Shown piece by piece: positions 34,493-43,835 of a stretch of DNA of 64,000 nucleotides (within the stretch, counting starts at the first letter, position 1; each line of letters starts with the position of its first letter). The notes beneath the pieces are model-generated. The model saw only the letters and a list, made by a program, of their open reading frames with translations, made no database searches and had not been told where the DNA came from. Origin of the DNA: Chryseobacterium sp. 3008163 (GTDB taxonomy: Bacteria; Bacteroidota; Bacteroidia; Flavobacteriales; Weeksellaceae); NCBI RefSeq assembly GCF_003669035.1, contig NZ_CP033070.1, positions 3,534,001 to 3,598,000 of the forward strand, in the 5' to 3' direction. The translations under genes and the position numbers were made by a program.

Positions 34493-35653
34493 TTAATTAT
34501 CTACATTAGAAGTTTCTTCACCGATGTTCCAGGTAAGACCGAAACGTAGAGTGTTATCTAAAGCAGTATTGATTTTAGACATATTGATCAGGTAAGAAAT
34601 ATCTAATCCGAAAGAACGATATTTTAAACCAATACCGGCAGTTGCAAATTGTCTTGCTCCCTGCACTTCACTTTCGTGGAAGTAACCACCTCTTACAGCA
34701 AATGCATTGTCATAAGAATATTCTAAAGCACCACTGTACATGATTGATTCAGGATTTTTGAAAGATTTCCCAATTCCTGCTATAGGACCTACATTTGGCA
34801 CTGCATACTGAGGAATTCCTCTTGGGTCATTTCCAATAAATTCAGATCCAGGTACCAAGATTTTTGAACCTTCAACGCTCAATCCAACTCTGTTTACATC
34901 ATCTAGATACATATCATAACCAATACCTAATCTTGCCATAGTCGGAAGATAAGATCTTGATTCCTCGTTTCCTGTATAATCCAATTTTGGACCCACATTG
35001 GTTATTGCAAAACCACCATTCAATTTACCATCGTAACCTCCAAAGCTTGAAAATTTAGGAGAAGTATAATATGCTGAAACGTCTACAGCAAAACTGTTTG
35101 CTGGCTTCAGTGTAGTATCTGTGTTGAATCCACCGGCCAAATCTGAACGAATAAATCTACCAGTAACAGCCGCAGAGAAAGAATCAGAAAGCTTCAGACC
35201 ATAAGCAACATCAATTGAGAATTCGTTTGGCTTAGAGGTACCGTTAGAAGTTACGTCATTACCTACCAATGAAGTAAGGTCTACCTCACCCATATTGAAA
35301 TAATAAATACTTGCTGATATCGTAGATCTTTCTTCCTGACCTAAGAATTTATGGAACGCTCCGTATAGTAAAAATACATCATTTGTAAGTTTCCCCATGT
35401 AAGGCGTATAGTTGATACCCACAGAAGAACTCGTTCTGCTAAAAGGATATTTTGCTGCATTCCAGAATTGAGAAAAAGCATCCGGGGAAGTAACGACCCC
35501 TTGGTCTCCCATACCTCCTGATCTTGCATCTGGCGCAATTCTCAAGAATGGAGCTCCGGTTAATACAGGTCTTACCTGATTCAAATCTTGCGCATAGCCT
35601 ATAAACCCAGCACTCAAACCAATCCCCAAAAGCAATTTAGTAGTTAAATTCAT
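34493..35653 (-). CDS. porV: Type IX secretion outer membrane protein PorV
   Basis: A 386-residue outer-membrane beta barrel with signal peptide (MNLTTKLLLGIGLSAGFIGYA). The conserved PorV start VRPVLTGAPFLRIAPDARSG is followed by GGMGDQGVV and the FadL-like barrel (QFWNAAKYPFS, then VGINYTPYM). PorV acts with the SprA translocon and the attachment complex, where it delivers T9SS cargo to the sortase PorU. It lies directly downstream of porU on the same strand, 56 bases apart, with a terminator behind, consistent with one operon. Confidence 0.95.
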   Translation of the reverse strand: MNLTTKLLLGIGLSAGFIGYAQDLNQVRPVLTGAPFLRIAPDARSGGMGDQGVVTSPDAFSQFWNAAKYPFSRTSSSVGINYTPYMGKLTNDVFLLYGAFHKFLGQEERSTISASIYYFNMGEVDLTSLVGNDVTSNGTSKPNEFSIDVAYGLKLSDSFSAAVTGRFIRSDLAGGFNTDTTLKPANSFAVDVSAYYTSPKFSSFGGYDGKLNGGFAITNVGPKLDYTGNEESRSYLPTMARLGIGYDMYLDDVNRVGLSVEGSKILVPGSEFIGNDPRGIPQYAVPNVGPIAGIGKSFKNPESIMYSGALEYSYDNAFAVRGGYFHESEVQGARQFATAGIGLKYRSFGLDISYLINMSKINTALDNTLRFGLTWNIGEETSNVDN

Positions 35654-35709
35654 ATGTTGTCTTTTATATATTATCAGTTTTTTATTGATATTCTTAATTA
35701 TTTATTATT

Positions 35710-38700
35710 TTACTTCAAAAGTACCATTTTTTCTACAGCTGTAGCACTTCCTTTGCATTTTTCTTGATTTTGACTTTTTGCAAATATCTTAAAAATATAC
35801 GTACCTTTTGCTACGGTATCACCAAAATCATCTTTTCCGTCCCATTCTATTGCCTGACGAGGTGTTCTAAAGCCCTGTAGGAACGGTTCTGCAACTACCG
35901 GCTGACTCAAAGTTCTTACTAATTTTCCTGTAATCGTATAGATTTGAACGTTTACATCTAAAATATCATCACAATTATGCTCAAAGTGAATGTATGTTTT
36001 GTTTGTAAAAGGATTTGGCCAGTTCAATGGTCTGTTGATCACCAAATGCTGATCTGCCTCATCTTTAACTTCAAAGTTTAACGTTTCAGTCGTCGAATTA
36101 TTGTTTATGTCCCAAACTTTAAATGTAAGCTGATGCTGCCCTATCGCTAAATTTCTAAAAGGATAAGATACATTCCCTTTTTGATAATCTGCTAGGCCAG
36201 GATTAAGACATCCATTTCCTTCCCCAGAAGCAAAGAAATCATTTAAAATGATGGTGTTTATAATTTGACCGTCCAAATATACAGTAATATCGTGACCAAT
36301 ACCAGAACCGGTAGAATTTATTCCTGTATCGTCTGTTACACAAGCTAGAAGCATTGGGTTTTGATCTGTAATTCCTCCGTTTGCAAAGTTTGTATTGTTC
36401 ATATAAAGCTTTACTCTTGGCGGTTCGTTATCGTTGATTCCGTTAGGGTTAATATCACCTACCTGAACCGATTGATTATTAAATACGTCAATAGATTTAT
36501 TATCAGCATATCCTAATAATCTTCCTTCACCTACTGCATAATTGATATCTTTCGGAACATAAAATTCTACAGTGAATACTCCGTTTACAGCAGTTCCGGA
36601 AGCTTTTACAATAGCACTTCCTTCTTCTGTATATTGTAAAACAGGAGTTAAACCTCCGTCATTATTTAATGTTGTTTTATTTAATCTTTTATCAAAAATA
36701 TTGATAACCACCCTTCCGTTGAACGTAGTGTTTGTAGAACCATTTGAATTATTGATGTGACCTTTAATTTTTACAAAATCTAATCCTCTGATTAATCCGG
36801 GAACAGGCGTTTCAATATTATCAATCACCAATAATCTTTGAGGTCTGCTTAATTTCATTGCAGGGTCTCCCAACAGATTTACTTTTAAGTGATTGGGATC
36901 AGAGCCTCTTAATTTTTTAGCATTTAAATGGGCATCACCTAGTGGTATAAAATCATCATTCACTAATTTGAAAATATCTTTCGTATAAAGATTGGTGAAA
37001 TCTACACCATATCCTACACCTACTGCACGGCTAGAAGTAATCATTGCAGCAGCACCTCCTTGCTTTAATTTTAATAACTGTTCTCCTGCAGATGCTGTTG
37101 CTGGTTCATCCCAAAGGGTAAATTCACAAGTAATTGTAGAGACAAATGGAAATCTGCTGTATACATTTGAGAAATTATTAGCATTTTGAATTTCATTTAA
37201 GGTAAAAACTCTTTCCTGAGTCCAACCATTGATACCACCATGTCCGAAATAGAAAAGGTACAGACTGTTCCCTAAATCGTTTGAAATTGCTTGGTTTACT
37301 TGCGGATATCTTTGCCCACCAGCAGAACTCTGTGCTTGGAATGCATCTAAATATAATTTTCTAACGTTGTATTCCTTAAGCAAATTACTTAACGGTAACT
37401 CAAATGTACTTGCCAAAGTATTATTCATTACGTTATGGAAGGGTGGTCCACCATCATTGTCATCATCTACAACAAAGTCTAGTTTCATTCTCCATTCTCC
37501 AAAAGGAGTTGACTGGCCAGATAATGAATTATAATACGCCAATGTTTTATCCATCATATTAGCTGCTTCCGAAGGATTTGCTGCTGGAATTCTCCCAACG
37601 GGAAGATCTGGTAAATTATTTGATAGAGATGACGATGTTTGTGGCTTGGTCATTACAATATAATCGTCAGTAACAAATGAGCTGATGAAATCTGCTGATT
37701 CTTCACTCTCATAACTAGAAACTACATTAGAGTTATTTGCAACTCTATTTTTGTAATCATAAGATCCATCACCTAAAATGAAAACATACTTTAAACTTCC
37801 GAGTGGCGTGTTTAGTTTTGTTACAAAATCTCTTATTGCTGTAAGATCTCTGCTTCCGCTTCCAAATTCGTTATAAATTTTAGCAGCATCTATAATTTGT
37901 ACAGAATAATTGTTTTTTGTCTGATGATAATTTGCCAATCTCTGAGCCTGAGACATCATCTCAGGTGTTGTGATAATCAAATAGTCTACATTTTGTAAAG
38001 CAGAAAGATTCTGATTATTTATTCTTTCAACAAATTGTGGCGAAAAAGCAGCATCAGCTCGGAAAGCAACAAACTCATTATTGAAAGAAGTATTTGAACT
38101 ATTGTATGCAAAGTTAAAAGCTCCTGTTCCTGCAGCTTTGTTTACTCTTCTGTTTGCATTGGTGATATCTGTAACATCCCAAACTTGTTCTACATTATTT
38201 GCTGTAGAGATGCTGAAACCATAATTTGTATTAGAACCACTCAATAAAGAATAATCACGGAAGCTCATTTGAGTTCCGTTAAATTTTAAATCTTCTTTAT
38301 ACTGTACTTCTACATAATCTAAATAAAATGCTCCGTTAGGATTCGTGGCAATATTTGGAGTGTATTTAAAGCTGATTTGGTTTCCGCTTAAATTAGAAAT
38401 TGTGCCGGTATATCTCAGAGGGAAAAAATCATAAACATAATTTGATCCATTGGGTGGCACACTTATCGTCGAAGGATTTTGATTATTGATAGTGAAACCC
38501 ACATTGTTTTGCTGAGATTTGTAACCAATAACTTGCGTTCTGTAGCGAATAATATCACCTCCCTGAATGGGTGAGTTTAAATTAAATGTAATTGTTTTTT
38601 CAGTAGAAAAAGGCTGATCTTCTACCCAGATTCTTCCTACTTTTAATAAGTTTTTCTGATCTGTATTGATAACCTGATAATCATCATACCTGGTAATTAG

Positions 38701-39606
38701 CGGTGTTGCAGGTAAGTTTAAATCAACATTCTGAACTCTTTTTCCTGCGCCTTTATCATAGTTAATATAATAATAAGAAAAATCTTCATAAATATTTTTT
38801 ACATTTTCGCTACGGTCATTTCTTGTGTCATTTCTTTTAATACCATTACCATTTGCGGTATTATATAAATTATAACCGTTTGGCCCTTGTGCATAAAATA
38901 AAGCATAGTCACCATCATTCCAAACACTATCATCTTCACCTACAACCTGAATTGAGTTTTCCTGAAGAGCGCTGTATTTTACATCCTGATTATATTCAGG
39001 AAGCATAATGCCACCGTTACCATAAATTCTGAAATTCTTAGGATTTACGTTTGCGGGATTGATTCCTATGTCTCTTAGAAACTGAGCGGTAATTTTAAAA
39101 ATTCCTGATTTATCGACTTTGATTTTATAAAAACCGCCTGATGATAAAGGATTTACAGTGGTTCCTACTTTTAAAGCACTAAAGTTGACCGGTGTTGCGG
39201 AAGGCAAGAGTTCAAAAGATGAAAGTCTTTGTACTCTTCCTTTTACATTTTTAAATAATCCGACGTTGATATTAGCATATCTTTCCCCTTCGATATAGGT
39301 GTAATTGATATCAGCAATGTCGTAATCGGGTAGAAGATCTTTGTTGATATCGAATAAATCTCTATTTGAAACTGCTTCCCAAACGAGATTAGAAACTTTC
39401 AGTTGATTTTCACCAATTTTTTGCTTGTTTTGGATAAAAATATTATTTTGGCTGAAAGAAAAACCTTCATTTTTAAAATTTGGAAGATTCTTTTTTGCAT
39501 CGCCGAAATCTTCGATTTTTGCTCCATCCCATTCTATGGGGATTTTTTGAGCCCAAGTCGTTGATATAAAAGCGAATAGAAAGAATAGAGTCGTTTTTAG
39601 TCTCAT
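35710..39606 (-). CDS. porU: Type IX secretion system sortase PorU
   Basis: A 1298-residue surface protease of the gingipain (C25) family that cleaves the sorting domain of T9SS cargo and helps attach it to the surface. A signal peptide (LFFLFAFISTTWA) precedes a long prodomain. The C25 catalytic domain (about residues 560-890) has VDYLIITTPEMMSQAQRLAN and VFILGDGSYDYKNRV. The catalytic His is in FYFGHGGINGW and the Cys in VSTITCEFTLWDEP. The C-terminus has a FlgD-like sorting module (NWPNPFTNKTYIHF, then GTYIFKIFAKSQ). It is first of the porU-porV pair and divergent from gldJ, as in other Flavobacteriia. Confidence 0.95.
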   Translation of the reverse strand: MRLKTTLFFLFAFISTTWAQKIPIEWDGAKIEDFGDAKKNLPNFKNEGFSFSQNNIFIQNKQKIGENQLKVSNLVWEAVSNRDLFDINKDLLPDYDIADINYTYIEGERYANINVGLFKNVKGRVQRLSSFELLPSATPVNFSALKVGTTVNPLSSGGFYKIKVDKSGIFKITAQFLRDIGINPANVNPKNFRIYGNGGIMLPEYNQDVKYSALQENSIQVVGEDDSVWNDGDYALFYAQGPNGYNLYNTANGNGIKRNDTRNDRSENVKNIYEDFSYYYINYDKGAGKRVQNVDLNLPATPLITRYDDYQVINTDQKNLLKVGRIWVEDQPFSTEKTITFNLNSPIQGGDIIRYRTQVIGYKSQQNNVGFTINNQNPSTISVPPNGSNYVYDFFPLRYTGTISNLSGNQISFKYTPNIATNPNGAFYLDYVEVQYKEDLKFNGTQMSFRDYSLLSGSNTNYGFSISTANNVEQVWDVTDITNANRRVNKAAGTGAFNFAYNSSNTSFNNEFVAFRADAAFSPQFVERINNQNLSALQNVDYLIITTPEMMSQAQRLANYHQTKNNYSVQIIDAAKIYNEFGSGSRDLTAIRDFVTKLNTPLGSLKYVFILGDGSYDYKNRVANNSNVVSSYESEESADFISSFVTDDYIVMTKPQTSSSLSNNLPDLPVGRIPAANPSEAANMMDKTLAYYNSLSGQSTPFGEWRMKLDFVVDDDNDGGPPFHNVMNNTLASTFELPLSNLLKEYNVRKLYLDAFQAQSSAGGQRYPQVNQAISNDLGNSLYLFYFGHGGINGWTQERVFTLNEIQNANNFSNVYSRFPFVSTITCEFTLWDEPATASAGEQLLKLKQGGAAAMITSSRAVGVGYGVDFTNLYTKDIFKLVNDDFIPLGDAHLNAKKLRGSDPNHLKVNLLGDPAMKLSRPQRLLVIDNIETPVPGLIRGLDFVKIKGHINNSNGSTNTTFNGRVVINIFDKRLNKTTLNNDGGLTPVLQYTEEGSAIVKASGTAVNGVFTVEFYVPKDINYAVGEGRLLGYADNKSIDVFNNQSVQVGDINPNGINDNEPPRVKLYMNNTNFANGGITDQNPMLLACVTDDTGINSTGSGIGHDITVYLDGQIINTIILNDFFASGEGNGCLNPGLADYQKGNVSYPFRNLAIGQHQLTFKVWDINNNSTTETLNFEVKDEADQHLVINRPLNWPNPFTNKTYIHFEHNCDDILDVNVQIYTITGKLVRTLSQPVVAEPFLQGFRTPRQAIEWDGKDDFGDTVAKGTYIFKIFAKSQNQEKCKGSATAVEKMVLLK

Positions 39607-39770
39607 GTTAGTTTTTGAAATTTCTAAATTACAAAATAAATGAAAATTTTAGAATTAAACAGTGATACAATAAAATTAATTTGTTAACGTTTTCAAAAAA
39701 ATCAAATCTTTACTTGATTTATTGAATAATTTATTTTTTCTTTGTACTTTGAATAATATTTATATCGACT

Positions 39771-41372
39771 ATGAAAAAACTAAAGTTGTTTTCATTAATA
39801 GCATTAAGTTCTACACTTGCATTAACCAGCTGTGGAGGGTCCGGTACTAGCAAAGGAGGCGGTACTAAAAAATTTGTCAGCAAGACAGGTTGGAAACCAA
39901 ACGAAAAACAAGGTTGGTTTTTTGCAGGAAAGCAACAAAAGCAGAAGGGTTGGCCAGGAATGGTATATGTTGAAGGTGGAACTTTTACCATGGGATTAGT
40001 GAAAGATGATGTAATGCACGATTGGAATAACTCACCTCGCAGAATGCAGGTAAGCTCTTTCTTTATCGGTGAAACAGAAATTACTAACTACGAATACCGC
40101 GAATACCTTACATGGTTGAAGTATGTATTCCCACCTAGTGATCCAAGTTTTAAGGAAATCTACAACGGTGCGTTGCCTGATACTTTATTATGGGATAACA
40201 AATTATCTAGAAATGATCTTAATGAAACTTATTTCAGAGATCAAAACTATGATTACTATCCGGTAGTAGGTGTTTCTTGGACACAAGCAAACAGATACTG
40301 TGAATGGTTGACAGATAGAGCAAATGAGAAAGCTCTAATGCAAGCAGGTATTATTGCAAAAGATTTGTACATCAACGAATCTAATAACCAAGGTGGAACT
40401 GCATTCAATATGGATAAATTCAAATCGAATGATCCTGAAATGCAAGGGTACATCAACGAGCAGAGATTGGCACAAAAATCTGGTATGAAAACTACAAACC
40501 AAAGATTATTGGCTGCTAACAGATCTCCTAGTTCAGCAATGGTTACCAAGTTCAGACTTCCTACAGAAGTAGAATGGGAGTACGCTGCTCTTGGAATGGA
40601 GAAAAATAGAGAATACAACAGCTATACAGAAAAGAAACCAGAAATCGATATGCTTAGAGGTACTAAGGGTAAAGATAGAGGGATGATTTTGGCTAACTTC
40701 AAGCAAGGTAGAGGAGATTATTCTGGACCTGCAGGTTGGAAAAATGATGGTGCTGCTCAAACTTCTGATGTAAGACAATTCCCTTCAAATAATATCGGTA
40801 TCTACGGTATGGTTGGAAACGTGTCTGAATGGACAGCTGATGTTTACAGACCAATCATTGATGAAGATGCAAACGACTTCAATTATTATAGAGGAAATGT
40901 GCCTCAGGCTATCGTAAGAAACGGAGACGGAACTTACAAAATGGTAGATGAAGGTACAATTAAATATGATACTTTAGCTGACGGTAGATTGGTTTACAAA
41001 AACCTTCCGGGTCAGTTTGAAAGAGAAACAATCGCTGATTACAGAAACTATAGAGATGGTGACAGAATGTCTTCATTAGAATATAGAAATGCTAGTGATT
41101 CTGCTTCTTCTTTCAACATGTACAACGCTCCTACATCAAGATTTGTAGTTGATGGAAACGGTAAAGTAATATTACAAAAAGATACTAAAGAGAGAACATC
41201 TGCTATGACTAATGATATTAGAGTAGTAAAAGGTGGTTCTTGGCAAGATTCAGCATATTGGTTGGATCCGGGACAAAGAAGATACAAAACCCAGAATTCT
41301 GGTTATGGTTGGATTGGTTTCCGTGTAGCTCAAGATGCTAGAGTTAGCGATAAAGCTAGAACAAGAAGATAA
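39771..41372 (+). CDS. gldJ: Gliding motility lipoprotein GldJ
   Basis: A 533-residue lipoprotein needed for gliding and T9SS stability in Flavobacterium. The lipobox is LALTSCGG (Cys at about residue 21). The rest is a formylglycine-generating-enzyme-like (SUMF1/FGE-sulfatase) domain: GMVYVEGGTFTMGL, SSFFIGETEITNYEYREYL, KFRLPTEVEWEYAALGME, GMVGNVSEWTADVYR, and the C-terminal RVVKGGSWQDSAYWLDPGQR with GYGWIGFRVA. The protein is structural; the FGE active-site cysteines are not evident. It is divergent from porU and 137 bases upstream of murF, the arrangement known in Flavobacteriia. Confidence 0.97.
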   Translation: MKKLKLFSLIALSSTLALTSCGGSGTSKGGGTKKFVSKTGWKPNEKQGWFFAGKQQKQKGWPGMVYVEGGTFTMGLVKDDVMHDWNNSPRRMQVSSFFIGETEITNYEYREYLTWLKYVFPPSDPSFKEIYNGALPDTLLWDNKLSRNDLNETYFRDQNYDYYPVVGVSWTQANRYCEWLTDRANEKALMQAGIIAKDLYINESNNQGGTAFNMDKFKSNDPEMQGYINEQRLAQKSGMKTTNQRLLAANRSPSSAMVTKFRLPTEVEWEYAALGMEKNREYNSYTEKKPEIDMLRGTKGKDRGMILANFKQGRGDYSGPAGWKNDGAAQTSDVRQFPSNNIGIYGMVGNVSEWTADVYRPIIDEDANDFNYYRGNVPQAIVRNGDGTYKMVDEGTIKYDTLADGRLVYKNLPGQFERETIADYRNYRDGDRMSSLEYRNASDSASSFNMYNAPTSRFVVDGNGKVILQKDTKERTSAMTNDIRVVKGGSWQDSAYWLDPGQRRYKTQNSGYGWIGFRVAQDARVSDKARTRR

Positions 41373-41389
41373 TATTTCAAAATACTTAT

Positions 41390-41421
41390 AAAAAACCTCT
41401 CGAATTTTCGGGAGGTTTTTT
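41390..41421 (+). terminator. Terminator after gldJ
   Basis: AAAAAACCTC (41390-41399) pairs with GAGGTTTTTT (41412-41421), with an inner imperfect stem, and a T-rich tail follows. Confidence 0.85.
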
Positions 41422-41509
41422 TATTTTGAAGAATCGAATTTCAAATAATTTCATATTAAAAAATTAATTAAAATTCCAAACGACTTTTATTGAAGAGATA
41501 CATTTTAAA

Positions 41510-42781
41510 ATGAATATAGAACAGTTTTATCCATTATACTTAAAAGCTGAAAAAGTAACGATTGACAGCCGAAAAATCAATAGAAATGATATTTTCTTCG
41601 CTTTCTCCGGAGATAATTTCAATGCCGCAAGTTTAGCTGAAAAAGCAATCAATGATGGAGCTTTAGCAGCAATTGTTGAAGATGAAAGTTTTGAAAATGC
41701 AGAAAAGAATATATTCTTTGTACCATCAACTTTGGAATTTCTTCAGAACTTGGCTGTACATCACAGAAATCAATTACAAATTCCTATTATTGGGCTTACG
41801 GGAAGTAACGGTAAAACGACAACGAAAGAGCTGATTCATGCCGTGCTTTCTCAAAAATATAATGTTCAATATACTTTCGGAAATTTAAACAATCACATTG
41901 GTGTTCCGCTTACCATTTTATCGATAAAGCCAGAGCATGAAATGGCTGTTATAGAAATGGGAGCCAATCATCAGAAAGAGATTGAATTGTTATGTGCTTT
42001 AGCTCAACCAAATTTCGGATATATTACCAATTTTGGGAAAGCTCATTTAGAAGGTTTTGGAGGTTTTGAAGGAGTCATTAAAGGGAAATCAGAACTCTAT
42101 GAATACCTTAAAAATAATCAACAGACTATTTTAATTAATGAAAATGATCAGATTCAGGTTGAAAAAACTTCAGATTATCAAGCTAAAATAACTTTTGGAA
42201 AACGAACTTCAGATTATTTTTTCGAAATATTTTCAAATGATCACTTCGTTGGGTTAAATTATCAGGATACGAAAGCTTTGTCGCAACTTACCGGAGATTA
42301 CAATTTTACTAATCTTTGTGCTGCAGCGAGTTTCGGACTTCATTTCGGAATAGAAATCAATCAGATAAAAGAAGCGATAGAAGCTTATACGCCAACCAAT
42401 ATGCGTTCTCAGGTGGTGAAAAAGAATGATAAAACTTTAGTTTTAGATACTTACAATGCCAATCCAAGTTCGATGACGGCTTCCCTTTATAATTTCATCA
42501 CTTTTGAAGGGACAAAAACGATTGTTATCGGTGATATGTTGGAGTTGGGTGAAGAAAGTGTCGTAGAGCATATAAATATTCTCAAAACGGCCCACGATTT
42601 AGGATTTAACGAAATTATTACCGTGGGAAAATATTTTAAAGCAGTCAATGACTCATCAAAATCTTTTGAAAATACTGCTGAGTTGATTGAATACCTCAGT
42701 TCAAACAAAATTCAGTCAGAAAATGTTTTGTTAAAGGCTTCACGAGGAATTTCTTTAGAAAAAGCGATTGACTTTATTTAG
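41510..42781 (+). CDS. murF: UDP-N-acetylmuramoyl-tripeptide--D-alanyl-D-alanine ligase
   Basis: Adds D-Ala-D-Ala to the peptidoglycan precursor in the cytoplasm. The 423-residue Mur ligase has an N-terminal domain with IDSRKINRNDIFFAFSGDNF. The ATP loop is GLTGSNGKTTTKELIHAVLS (about residue 97), followed by YTFGNLNNHIGVPLTIL. The central domain has AVIEMGANHQKEIELLCALA and GKAHLEGFGG. The C-terminal domain has VLDTYNANPSSMTASLYNF and VIGDMLELGEESVVEH. All hallmark motifs are intact. The last 8 bases overlap the convergent NUDIX gene. Confidence 0.96.
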   Translation: MNIEQFYPLYLKAEKVTIDSRKINRNDIFFAFSGDNFNAASLAEKAINDGALAAIVEDESFENAEKNIFFVPSTLEFLQNLAVHHRNQLQIPIIGLTGSNGKTTTKELIHAVLSQKYNVQYTFGNLNNHIGVPLTILSIKPEHEMAVIEMGANHQKEIELLCALAQPNFGYITNFGKAHLEGFGGFEGVIKGKSELYEYLKNNQQTILINENDQIQVEKTSDYQAKITFGKRTSDYFFEIFSNDHFVGLNYQDTKALSQLTGDYNFTNLCAAASFGLHFGIEINQIKEAIEAYTPTNMRSQVVKKNDKTLVLDTYNANPSSMTASLYNFITFEGTKTIVIGDMLELGEESVVEHINILKTAHDLGFNEIITVGKYFKAVNDSSKSFENTAELIEYLSSNKIQSENVLLKASRGISLEKAIDFI

Positions 42782-43385
42782 TTTTCGTTTCCCAGAATTC
42801 TTTAATAATCAATTTAATATTTTTAAATGTGCTTGGAAAGACTTCCGCTTCAATCTGTGAAGTGTTTTTCCAGGCAACTTCTGTGATACCTTCTTCCAAT
42901 TGTGGTTTTGAGGTATCTTCACCATCGAAGTTCATTTCGAACCAATGCGTGTACTTTAGAACTCTGTCACCATTTCTTTCGATATAAATATGGTAAGTGG
43001 TATTGATGAAATCCAGAAGTTCAACATTTTGTAAATTGGTTTCTTCTTCAATTTCACGCACGGCAGATTCTTCACGAGATTCACCTTTTTCCATTTTACC
43101 TTTTGGCAGATCCCATTTTCCTAATCTTTTGATGAAAAGAATATCTCCATTGGGTCTGTTGACAATGCCGCCCGCAGCTTCAATGATTCTGAAAAGTTTT
43201 TTAAATTCTTTCCAAATTTCGTCTATCTGTTCTCCGTAAACATTCAGTTCTTTCACCGAAGTATTTTGAAGAAGATCAAGCGCAATCTCTAAAGTTGTGA
43301 AACTTTCATATTTCAGAGTTTTTTCTAAGGCTTCAGACTGCTTAGAGAGTAATAATTTTTTTTCGTTCACAAAAACTTTATACAT
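42774..43385 (-). CDS. NUDIX hydrolase
   Basis: A 203-residue protein. The C-terminal two thirds is a NUDIX domain with the box GKMEKGESREESAVREIEEE (about residues 116-135) preceded by GNGDILFIKRLGKWDLPKGK-like sequence (RPNGDILFIKRLGKWDLPKG). Such enzymes cleave nucleoside diphosphates linked to another group; the substrate is unknown. I chose the Met at 43383-43385 (MYKVFVNEKKLLLSK). The extra hydrophobic upstream stretch in the same frame is encoded by the intergenic and neighbouring start region, not conserved protein. Divergent from the SRPBCC gene, with only 31 bases between starts. Confidence 0.9.
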   Translation of the reverse strand: MYKVFVNEKKLLLSKQSEALEKTLKYESFTTLEIALDLLQNTSVKELNVYGEQIDEIWKEFKKLFRIIEAAGGIVNRPNGDILFIKRLGKWDLPKGKMEKGESREESAVREIEEETNLQNVELLDFINTTYHIYIERNGDRVLKYTHWFEMNFDGEDTSKPQLEEGITEVAWKNTSQIEAEVFPSTFKNIKLIIKEFWETKTK

Positions 43386-43388
43386 TTG
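43381..43388 (+). promoter_or_regulatory. -7 box for the SRPBCC gene
   Basis: TACATTTG fits TAnnTTTG, 28 bases before the ATG at 43417. It overlaps the NUDIX start codon on the other strand. Confidence 0.5.
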
Positions 43389-43416
43389 TAGGAATTTAAA
43401 TACAAAAATAAAAAAA

Positions 43417-43806
43417 ATGAATTTAGAAGGACGAAAAATTGTTGTCAATAAATCATCTAAAGAGTTATCTGAGTTGCTAAAAACACCAGAAAATTACAAA
43501 GATTTTATGCCAGACGGTCTTCAGAAGTTTGAAAGCAGAGAAGATGGGTTCAAATTCGGACTTCAGGGTATGCCCGAAATCGCTTTAAAGATTGACGAAG
43601 TGACCGAAGAAAAGGCAGTTTTAAAATCTGCAAGTTCAAGTTTAGATTTTACATTGCTGGCAACTTTAAAAGCGCTGAATGAAAATCAGACGGAAGTTCA
43701 GATGCTTTTTGAAGGAAAATTCAATCCTTTCATCAAAATGATGGTTGAGAAACCGCTTCAGAATTTCATCAATACCTTAACGGATAAGATTGAGGCTTAT
43801 AAATAA
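43417..43806 (+). CDS. SRPBCC (START-like) family protein
   Basis: A 129-residue soluble protein. It begins MNLEGRKIVVNKSSKELSEL, then KTPENYKDFMPDGLQKFESR and GFKFGLQGMPEIALKI. The C-terminal helix is PLQNFINTLTDKIEAYK. This is the helix-grip (SRPBCC) pattern of a small ligand-binding or polyketide-cyclase-like fold. The upstream in-frame extension to 43297 overlaps the NUDIX coding region antisense, so I chose the Met at 43417. Function unknown. A terminator follows. Confidence 0.85.
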   Translation: MNLEGRKIVVNKSSKELSELLKTPENYKDFMPDGLQKFESREDGFKFGLQGMPEIALKIDEVTEEKAVLKSASSSLDFTLLATLKALNENQTEVQMLFEGKFNPFIKMMVEKPLQNFINTLTDKIEAYK

Positions 43807-43810
43807 GATT

Positions 43811-43834
43811 AAAACCTTCAGAAATGAAGGTTTT
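43811..43834 (+). terminator. Terminator between the SRPBCC and anmK genes
   Basis: AAAACCTTCA (43811-43820) pairs with TGAAGGTTTT (43825-43834) around GAAA, followed by T. Convergent genes on both sides, so probably bidirectional. Confidence 0.9.
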
Positions 43835-43835
43835 T

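Noticed and set aside
43297..43416. Upstream in-frame extension of the SRPBCC gene (40 residues)
   Set aside because: It overlaps the NUDIX coding region antisense and its promoter area; the family starts at the Met at 43417.
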